From the NCBI RefSeq assembly GCF_000359125.1, contig NZ_CAAF010000073.1, positions 1 through 64,000 of the forward strand: DNA of 64,000 bases. Direction: 5' to 3'. This stretch comes from Mesorhizobium sp. STM 4661. GTDB taxonomy: Bacteria; Pseudomonadota; Alphaproteobacteria; Rhizobiales; Rhizobiaceae. Below the pieces are notes generated by a model that saw only the letters and a program-made list of their open reading frames with translations, did not search any database and was not told the DNA's origin. Of the stretch, positions 58,565 to 64,000 are shown one piece after another; the first letter of the stretch is position 1; each line of letters begins with the position of its first letter. Position numbers and translations under genes: made by a program.

Positions 58565-59719
58565 ATGCCTGATTTACAGCGCAGGGAACTTCTCGTTCAA
58601 GGAAGCGCGGCTCTTGCCGCAATTGCTGTTCTCTATGCCTCGCGTCGGGCCTACGCTTTTCCAAAGCAGGTGGGCGAGGAAGTTATTCCGTGGCTGGATC
58701 AGCCGACCGAAAACCCCGATCCGGTCGGTATCCAGAAGCAGCTTGTCTGGGAGGATCTGGATAGCTGGATAACTCCAAACGACAAGTTCTTCAGCATCTC
58801 GCATTTCAACCGACCAACGATCGACGAGAAGACATGGTCCATGGAGATCGGAGGCCTGGTCAAGAAACCCCTGAAGTTGACACTCGCCGACATCAGGGCA
58901 CGACCGCGGCAGGAGGTCGTTTTCACGGTGGAATGCTCGGGCAACCACGGGTTTCCCTTCTTCACCGGCGGCATCGGCAATGCCCGCTGGGCAGGAACGC
59001 CGCTCGCCCCGATCCTCGAGGAAGCCGGCGTTCTGGAGAAGGGCATCGAGGTCGTCTTTTTCGGTACTGACACAGGCGAGGTCCCGATACGCGACGTCAA
59101 GATGCAGCAGAACTTCGCTCGCAGCATGTCGCTCGCCGACGCGATGAACCCCGACAATCTCCTCTGCTATGAAATGAACGGAACCGCTTTGCCGGCGGCC
59201 AATGGTTTTCCGGTGCGGCTCATTGCTCCAGGCTGGTACGGGATCGCCAACGTCAAGTGGCTGAAGCGCATCGAGGTTCGCGACACCCGCTTCATGAGCC
59301 TTCTGATGGCCCGTGACTATGTCACCATCCGGGAGGAAGACCACAACGGCGAGACCGTATGGACCGAGACCTCGGTCGGGCGAGCGCTGATAAAGTCCGC
59401 GCCTGCGAAGGTTACCCGGAAAGACTCGGATTACACCATCATTGGAGCAGCCTGGGGGGCGCCGATCGACCGGGTCGAAGTGCAGGTCGATCAAGGGCCT
59501 TGGGCACCGGCGACCATCGACCACAGTGAGGAGGCCGAACACGCCTGGAAGATCTGGTCCCTGGATTGGGCAAATCCCTCTCCTGGAGAACACATGGTGA
59601 CCTCGCGCGCGGTCAGCACCACGGGACAAATTCAACCGGCAATGGACGATCCTTTGATTGCCAAGAAACACACATACTGGGAAAGCAATGGCCAGGTGAC
59701 GCGCCGCGTGCGTGTCTAA
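58565..59719 (+). CDS. Tat-exported sulfite-oxidase-family molybdoprotein
   Basis: 384 residues from ATG 58565 after GGGAGGT. Tat leader LQRRELLVQGSAALAAIAVL and AYA cleavage. The molybdenum-cofactor domain has the Mo-ligand Cys in VVFTVECSGNHGFPFFTGG and LPAANGFPVRLIAPGWYGIA; the dimer domain at about 280-384 starts SAPAKVTRKDSDYTIIGAAW. Like SorA and other periplasmic sulfite dehydrogenases; no c-type cytochrome gene is adjacent. Substrate could be sulfite or another oxyanion. Confidence 0.9.
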   Translation: MPDLQRRELLVQGSAALAAIAVLYASRRAYAFPKQVGEEVIPWLDQPTENPDPVGIQKQLVWEDLDSWITPNDKFFSISHFNRPTIDEKTWSMEIGGLVKKPLKLTLADIRARPRQEVVFTVECSGNHGFPFFTGGIGNARWAGTPLAPILEEAGVLEKGIEVVFFGTDTGEVPIRDVKMQQNFARSMSLADAMNPDNLLCYEMNGTALPAANGFPVRLIAPGWYGIANVKWLKRIEVRDTRFMSLLMARDYVTIREEDHNGETVWTETSVGRALIKSAPAKVTRKDSDYTIIGAAWGAPIDRVEVQVDQGPWAPATIDHSEEAEHAWKIWSLDWANPSPGEHMVTSRAVSTTGQIQPAMDDPLIAKKHTYWESNGQVTRRVRV

Positions 59720-59721
59720 TG

Positions 59722-59923
59722 CATGTCGCCCAAAAGTGTGCAGCGGTTTTGGGGAACGACATGCATAAAATCAAAGACCTAAAGCGCGGCGCGTGAACCC
59801 TGTCACACGCGACGCGCTTTAGAGCATTTTGCAGCCAAATGGAATCATTTGGCGTCCGCACAAATGCGGCAAAACAGATAGTTAGAGCGAGTTGCCGGTT
59901 CCAAGAGAACCGGAACCGCTCTA
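59722..59923. repeat. Repeat family D copy 3 plus a chain of three hairpins
   Basis: 59722-59766 is a shortened family D copy (ATGCATGTCG...ACGACATGCA) without the CGAACCGAGGG block. After GACGCGCTTTAGAGCATTTT three perfect hairpins follow: CCAAATG/CATTTGG (59835-59852), CCGCA/TGCGG (59856-59869), and AGAGCG/CGCTCT enclosing CCGGTTC/GAACCGG (59884-59922). Lies between convergent genes and may act as a two-way terminator. Confidence 0.8.
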
Positions 59924-59948
59924 AGAACTTGCTGCCATCCCAGCCCCC

Positions 59949-60755
59949 TCACCCGTCCACGGTGCTGATCTCCGCGTCCGGCAGGCACCAGGGCGCGTAG
60001 CGAAAATCGCGGATCTGGACGACCCGCTCGTCCCGCCATTCGACCAGCATGAAGCCGCGCACTGCGCCGTCCGCTTCCCCGGGATTGCGTATGAGGATCG
60101 CCGGCCGGCCGTCGACGAAGCCGATCGACAGCGTCCAGTCGCTCGCGCGGTCGTAATTGCCGAAATAGGTCGACACCTCGGCCTTGCCGCGCATGCGGGT
60201 ACGGTTGACGACTTCGAGCTTTATATCCTCGGCGATCAGCGCCCTGACGGCGTCGAAGTCGCGCGCGTTGAACAGGTCGACATAGCGGCGCAGGCGCCGC
60301 TCGTCCTCGGCGTCGAGCCTGGGTGTTGCGACATGTTCCGGCGCCGCTGCCAGCAGGCGCAGTTGCGCCCGTCCGCGATGCAGCGCCGCCTTGGTCGCGG
60401 CCAGCGTCGCGCCGGTCACCTCGCAGGTCTCGTGCAGCGAAAGGCCAAGCACGTCGACCAGGATCACGGCGCTGCGCTGCGCCAGCGAAAGCCGCATGAA
60501 GCTGCGCAGGCCGGTGGCGGCGGCCAGCCGTGCATCGGCGCTGCCGGAGGGATCCTCGATCATAGTCATGTCGACCTCGGTGATGCGCGACCTCTCCCGC
60601 CGGCGCCGGCGCAGATGGTCCTGCGCGGCATTGTGGGCGATGCGAAACAGCCATTGCTCCGGCCGCTCCACCACCGCGCTGCCGTCGACCGCCTGCACCG
60701 CCTTCAGCAGCGTCTCCTGCACGATGTCCTCGCCGTCGATCACCGAGCCGGCCAT
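59949..60755 (-). CDS. ECF sigma factor with SnoaL-like C-terminal domain, N-terminus frameshifted
   Basis: The open frame begins at an internal Met (AGSVIDGEDIVQETLLKAVQ) in sigma region 2. Region 2 continues PEQWLFRIAHNAAQDHLRRR, region 4 is SLAQRSAVILVDVLGLSLHE and TGATLAATKAALHRGRAQLR, then a SnoaL-like fold from about 145 (RRYVDLFNARDFDAVRALIA). The missing opening is present in another frame: ATG 60835 reads MNTGKFDRPALEGM then runs to a stop, while LRPKLHRYCARM continues only after a shift at about 60790-60800. So the natural gene is broken by an indel, unless the sequence has an error. The 268-residue remainder lacks about 26 residues of region 2. Confidence 0.75.
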   Translation of the reverse strand: MAGSVIDGEDIVQETLLKAVQAVDGSAVVERPEQWLFRIAHNAAQDHLRRRRRERSRITEVDMTMIEDPSGSADARLAAATGLRSFMRLSLAQRSAVILVDVLGLSLHETCEVTGATLAATKAALHRGRAQLRLLAAAPEHVATPRLDAEDERRLRRYVDLFNARDFDAVRALIAEDIKLEVVNRTRMRGKAEVSTYFGNYDRASDWTLSIGFVDGRPAILIRNPGEADGAVRGFMLVEWRDERVVQIRDFRYAPWCLPDAEISTVDG

Positions 60756-60827
60756 GCGGGCGCAGTAGCGGTGCAGCTTCGGGCGCAGGCCGGCATCCCC
60801 TCCAGCGCCGGGCGGTCGAATTTTCCT

Positions 60828-60880
60828 GTGTTCATGGCATCCATTCTATATGGCACCAGTGTTCATGGCATCCATTCTAT
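60828..60880. repeat. 31-bp tandem duplication over the sigma gene start
   Basis: The same 22 bases (GTGTTCATGGCATCC and so on) occur at 60828-60849 and 60859-60880, 31 bp apart. The upstream copy (in transcription) carries a decoy start: ATG GAT GCC ATG AAC ACT, then TAG after ten codons. The first copy contains the real sigma ATG (60835). The stop of the upstream gene (60877-60879) also lies in the duplicated sequence. Confidence 0.85.
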
Positions 60881-61188
60881 CCGGCTTTCCAGTCCTCGAG
60901 GACATGGTAGTTGCCGATGATCCTGACGGGCGATCGCTGGACTGGGGTCGAGCGCCGCTCCGCATGGTTCTGCGTGAACGCCTCGAAGGCGGCAAGCCCG
61001 GTCAGCGCCGACGTATCGTTGCCCTCGCCGACCATATGGATGAACTCGCCACCGTCGAGTTCGAGCACGAGGTAGCGCACGCTCCGCGGTGCTGTCTCGT
61101 CCAGCGCCTCGAACACCTTTGCCACCAGCGCGCGGTTCGCTTCCAGCTCGGTGTCCTTCACGCTGTAGCGGATGATTTTGTAGCCCAT
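60877..61188 (-). CDS. Small conserved-type hypothetical protein
   Basis: 103 residues from ATG 61188 (GYKIIRYSVKDTELEANRAL) after AGGAG. VAKVFEALDETAPRSVRYLV, ELDGGEFIHMVGEGNDTSAL and FTQNHAERRSTPVQRSPVRI, ending RIIGNYHVLEDWKAG, give a ferredoxin-like alpha/beta layout similar to monooxygenase-type (ABM) or stress proteins. Directly upstream of the sigma gene, so probably in one operon with it; possibly its target or co-factor. Confidence 0.75.
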   Translation of the reverse strand: MGYKIIRYSVKDTELEANRALVAKVFEALDETAPRSVRYLVLELDGGEFIHMVGEGNDTSALTGLAAFEAFTQNHAERRSTPVQRSPVRIIGNYHVLEDWKAG

Positions 61189-61336
61189 GGTTCATCTCCT
61201 GAATGGTTGACCTGAGCAGAAGACGACCGGAGTTGCCGAAAAGATTCTCGGCATGGGCTGAATCTTTTTGGCCACCAGCATCGTCTTTCACCTGTGGGCG
61301 GCTGCGCGGCAGCCATCAAGGAGAGGAGAGACGACC

Positions 61337-61702
61337 ATGCATATCCAGTTTGCCGAACTGCCGGTGTTCGACCAGGACCGCGCCAAGGCGTTTTACACAA
61401 GGCATCTCGGCTGCCAGGTCGCGGCAGACCAGCCAATGGGCGATAGTGGCTGGCGCTGGATCGAGCTGACCTTTCCCGGCGCGGTGACGAACCTGCATTT
61501 GGTCAGGCGCGCCGACGATACGCCGGGCGCCGAGCCGGTGCTGGTGCTGGTCGACGAAAATGTCGAAGCGACGATCGCGGCTTTGAAGTCCAAAGGCGTC
61601 GAGATCATCACCGAACCGCAGGAGGCACCGTGGGACCCAGGCCGCACGGTGGCCGAGTTTCGCGACAGCGAAGGCAACCGCATGGTGGTTGCCAGCAGGT
61701 GA
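61337..61702 (+). CDS. VOC family (glyoxalase-like) protein
   Basis: 121 residues from ATG 61337 with GAGAGGAG upstream. Two beta-alpha-beta-beta-beta units: HIQFAELPVFDQDRAKAFYT and VLVLVDENVEATIAALKSKG. Metal ligand candidates: His2 and Glu of FRDSEGNRMVVAS. A YciB-like small dioxygenase or resistance protein; the reaction is not known. Divergent from the hypothetical gene at 61188; both flank a 148-bp promoter gap. Confidence 0.85.
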   Translation: MHIQFAELPVFDQDRAKAFYTRHLGCQVAADQPMGDSGWRWIELTFPGAVTNLHLVRRADDTPGAEPVLVLVDENVEATIAALKSKGVEIITEPQEAPWDPGRTVAEFRDSEGNRMVVASR

Positions 61703-61733
61703 GACTGGCCGGCCGAAGGGCATCACGGCGCGT

Positions 61734-62984
61734 TTAAGCGCCGAAGCGGTCCGCCGAAAACGCTGCGAGGCTGGCGGCATCGCCGCTGCCACCGATCAGG
61801 CCGGCGACGAGGCGGGCCTTGATCGGCGCCAGCGTCAGGCCGAGATGGCCGTGGCCGAAGGCATGGATGACCTGCGGGCTGTTGCGGGAACGGCCGATGA
61901 CCGGCCGGGAATCGGGCAGTGACGGACGGAAGCCGAGCCATTCGGATGAATGCCGGCCAAGATTTGGAAAGAACTGCCTGACGCCGCGGTCGAGCAGCGC
62001 CAGCCGGCGCGGATTTGGCGGTGCTGCAAACCCGCCAAGCTCGACGGTGCCGGCGACACGCAAGCGTCCAGTCATCGGCGTCATGTAGAAGCCGAGATCG
62101 ACGGGACAGACTGGCCGGTTGAGCAGCGGCGCTTCGGTCGAGAACTCGAGGTGGTAGCCGCGCTCGGTCTCGAGCGGGATGCTGTCGCCGGCCTGTGCAG
62201 CCAGGGCACGCGAGCGTGCGCCGGCGGCAATGACCACTGTTTTCGCCCTGACCCGGAAATCCGCACCGCTGAGCTCGACACTGCCGGCACCGGTGCGCAG
62301 GCCGGTCACCTCGGCCCTGGCCAGCGTCGCGCCGCGGGCGACCGCCGCATCGAACAGCCGGCGCATCACCGTGCTCGGGTCGGTGACATTCATTGAGTCA
62401 GGGAAATACAGGCCGCGTCCTTCTACCTCCTGCAGGCGAGGCTCCAGCACGGCCACTTCCTGCTGCGTCAGCACCTCCTGATGGACGCCAAGTTCGGCGC
62501 GCAAGGTGCGGCCGCCGGCGGCAGCGGCAAAGTCGCTCTCGCGGCGATAGAGATAGAGGCAGCCATTGCGGCGCAACAGATCTCGCAGGCCGGCCTCTTG
62601 CACCATCTCCTCCCAGGCCAGCAAGGCGTGGGACAGCAGCCCTGCGAGCGCCAGCGCATTGGCGCGGGTGGCCTCGGGCAGCGACTGCCTGACAAAGCGG
62701 ACCAGCCATGGCGCCAGTTGGAACAAGGCCGGCCAGCGCAGCGCAAACGGGCTGTCGGCATCGAGCAGCAGTTTCGGCAAGGCGCGCAACACCGCCGGAT
62801 TGCCGACCGGCATGCAGGCATATTCGGCAATCGTCCCGGCATTGCCGAAGGAGGCACCGGAGCCCGGCTCGTTGGGATCGATGAGCAGGATCTCGTGCCC
62901 CTCGCCAGCAAGCCGCAGCGCCGTCGCCAGCCCGACCACACCGGCGCCGACTATGGCGATTTCGACGTCGCTGGAAGCTGCCAC
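61734..62984 (-). CDS. FAD-dependent D-amino-acid dehydrogenase-like oxidoreductase
   Basis: 416 residues from ATG 62984 (AASSDVEIAIVGAGVVGLAT). DAO-family fold: VGAGVVGLATALRLAGEGHE (GxGxxG), then LIDPNEPGSGASFGNAGTIA, the DadA-type motif, and the late SLPDSRPVIGRSRNSPQVI. Length matches DadA-like enzymes. Eleven bases downstream of the MocR-type gene; together they could break down a D-amino acid or an N-methyl amino acid. Confidence 0.9.
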   Translation of the reverse strand: MAASSDVEIAIVGAGVVGLATALRLAGEGHEILLIDPNEPGSGASFGNAGTIAEYACMPVGNPAVLRALPKLLLDADSPFALRWPALFQLAPWLVRFVRQSLPEATRANALALAGLLSHALLAWEEMVQEAGLRDLLRRNGCLYLYRRESDFAAAAGGRTLRAELGVHQEVLTQQEVAVLEPRLQEVEGRGLYFPDSMNVTDPSTVMRRLFDAAVARGATLARAEVTGLRTGAGSVELSGADFRVRAKTVVIAAGARSRALAAQAGDSIPLETERGYHLEFSTEAPLLNRPVCPVDLGFYMTPMTGRLRVAGTVELGGFAAPPNPRRLALLDRGVRQFFPNLGRHSSEWLGFRPSLPDSRPVIGRSRNSPQVIHAFGHGHLGLTLAPIKARLVAGLIGGSGDAASLAAFSADRFGA

Positions 62985-62995
62985 CTGAATGCGTC

Positions 62996-64000
62996 CTAGA
63001 CAAAACCGGGCAGCTGCAAATGGCCGGCCGCGAGCAGCTCGGCCATCGTGCTCAGCGCCATGCGCAGATCATCGAGCGAGCGGGCGGCGCCGACATTGAT
63101 GCGCACGCCGTGCTGCACCGGCTCGCGCCCGACCGCGAAGGCATCGCCGGGCAGCACGGCAACGCCGCGCTGCAGGCAGGTGCGGGCAAAGCCGGCGCCG
63201 CGCCAAGGTTCGGGAAGCCGCAGCCAGGCGTGGGTCGAGGTCGGATGGGTCTGCACGTCGAAACCGCCGAGGATGTCGCCAAGCACCGCCTGGCGCAGGC
63301 GCAACTCCTGCTTCTGCGCCTCGATGATGCGCGTTGCCGTCCCATCCTCCAGCAACTGCGTACCGATCAGCGCCGCCATCGGGCTGATGCTCCAGCAATT
63401 GATGCGCAGCGCCGCCGCCACCTGGCCGGCGATGGCGCGTGGCGCGACGACGAAGCCCAGCCTCAGGCCGGGAGCGATACACTTGGACAGCCCGCCTATA
63501 TGCACGGTCAGTTCGGGTTCGAGGCTGGCCAGCGACGGCGGCGGATTGTCGGCCAGCGGCCGGTAGACGTCATCCTCGATGATCAGCACATTGTGGCGCC
63601 GGGCAACAGTGACCAGTTCGTGGCGGCGCTCTTCGCTGAGCGTAATGGTGGTCGGATTGTGCAGCGTCGGCACCAGAAACACCGCGCGCGGGCGAAGCTG
63701 CGCGCAGGCGGCTTCGAAAGCATCCGGCAGCATGCCGCCGCGATCCATGGCGACGCCCCTGAGATCGAGCCCGTGCACCCGGCAGAGCGCGTTGATGCCT
63801 TGGTAGGTCACTTCATCGGCGAGCACGACCTCGCCTTGCCTGGTCACCGCGCCGAGCACGCAGTCCAGCCCATGCTGGGCGCCCGCCGCCAGCACGACAC
63901 GGCCGGGATCGCCATCGCCGGCCACCGGCCGCATCCAGTCGGCGATCGCCGCCCTCGCCCAGAGCGGCCCTTCCGGCGGATGGTAATCCTGCAATGTGGC
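62996..64000 (-). CDS. MocR/PdxR-type PLP aminotransferase domain, cut by the window edge
   Basis: At least 335 codons; the gene enters from the right edge. QDYHPPEGPLWARAAIADWM is the first helix of the class I aminotransferase domain. PLP-binding: PTLHNPTTITLSEERRHELV, IIEDDVYRPLADNPPPSLAS (Asp) and HIGGLSKCIAPGLRLGFVV (Schiff-base Lys). In MocR regulators a GntR-type HTH precedes this domain; it would lie outside the window. Co-transcribed with the FAD enzyme, which it may regulate. Confidence 0.85.
   Translation of the reverse strand, partial: ATLQDYHPPEGPLWARAAIADWMRPVAGDGDPGRVVLAAGAQHGLDCVLGAVTRQGEVVLADEVTYQGINALCRVHGLDLRGVAMDRGGMLPDAFEAACAQLRPRAVFLVPTLHNPTTITLSEERRHELVTVARRHNVLIIEDDVYRPLADNPPPSLASLEPELTVHIGGLSKCIAPGLRLGFVVAPRAIAGQVAAALRINCWSISPMAALIGTQLLEDGTATRIIEAQKQELRLRQAVLGDILGGFDVQTHPTSTHAWLRLPEPWRGAGFARTCLQRGVAVLPGDAFAVGREPVQHGVRINVGAARSLDDLRMALSTMAELLAAGHLQLPGFV

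Overview
The window looks like chromosome of a Mesorhizobium-type alphaproteobacterium (Hyphomicrobiales). The grounds are high GC, NTG and TTG starts with strong purine ribosome sites, a ku-ligD pair, several rhizobial ABC operons, a GcrA-type regulator, an alphaproteobacterial LexA box (GTTC-N7-GTTC), an EcfG-type stress promoter (GGAAC-N16-CGTT), and several families of short palindromic interspersed repeats. I found no rRNA, tRNA, CRISPR array or intact prophage.

Layout. 0-5 kb: NHEJ operon ligD-ku-(BRCT-like/TPR protein), minus strand. 5.4-7.3 kb: brnTA toxin-antitoxin pair and a membrane acyltransferase, ending in a heptanucleotide repeat shared with the next convergent gene. 7.5-16.6 kb: an eight-gene minus-strand operon (amidase, branched-chain-type ABC transporter, GMC oxidoreductase, acetylpolyamine-amidohydrolase-like deacetylase) with a divergent LysR gene. 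18-21.8 kb: a ribose-type ABC transporter, followed by a GNAT/permease gene chimera and an HXXEE membrane protein. 23-27 kb: an accessory patch with copCD, an IS630 transposase fragment, a candidate three-hairpin small RNA and an orphan DUF2285 gene. 27-29 kb: large-subunit catalase. 29-35.7 kb: sugar operon (epimerase, ABC transporter, RpiR regulator, PfkB kinase) with a chain of three minicistrons before the kinase.

36-43 kb holds small and stress-type genes: a Tat-exported Arg/Trp-rich protein, a CDP-alcohol phosphotransferase/CdsA chimera, an HWE-type histidine kinase, a 28-residue membrane peptide behind an EcfG promoter, a pyridoxamine-oxidase-like protein, a cupin and a SPW-repeat protein. 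43-49 kb: an O-acyltransferase, a DUF922 protease-like protein, a DUF559 nuclease-like protein, and divergent epmA/efp. 48.8-54 kb: HNH endonuclease, DUF6456-like protein, GcrA-like protein and an S24 repressor with two matching operator sites 1.4 kb apart. 54-64 kb: SOS-boxed dinB, a DHDPS-family aldolase, a DUF1326/DUF2182 pair, a Tat-exported sulfite-oxidase-type protein, a frameshifted ECF sigma factor, a VOC protein, an FAD amino-acid oxidase and a MocR aminotransferase cut by the window edge.

The main surprises are: (1) a repressor whose operator recurs at a second divergent promoter; (2) three tandem ATGA-coupled minicistrons leading into a sugar kinase; (3) two independent gene chimeras that look like deletion fusions; (4) a heptad repeat that supplies stop codons in every frame to two convergent genes; (5) a BRCT-like/TPR gene coupled to Ku; (6) an unannotated three-hairpin RNA.
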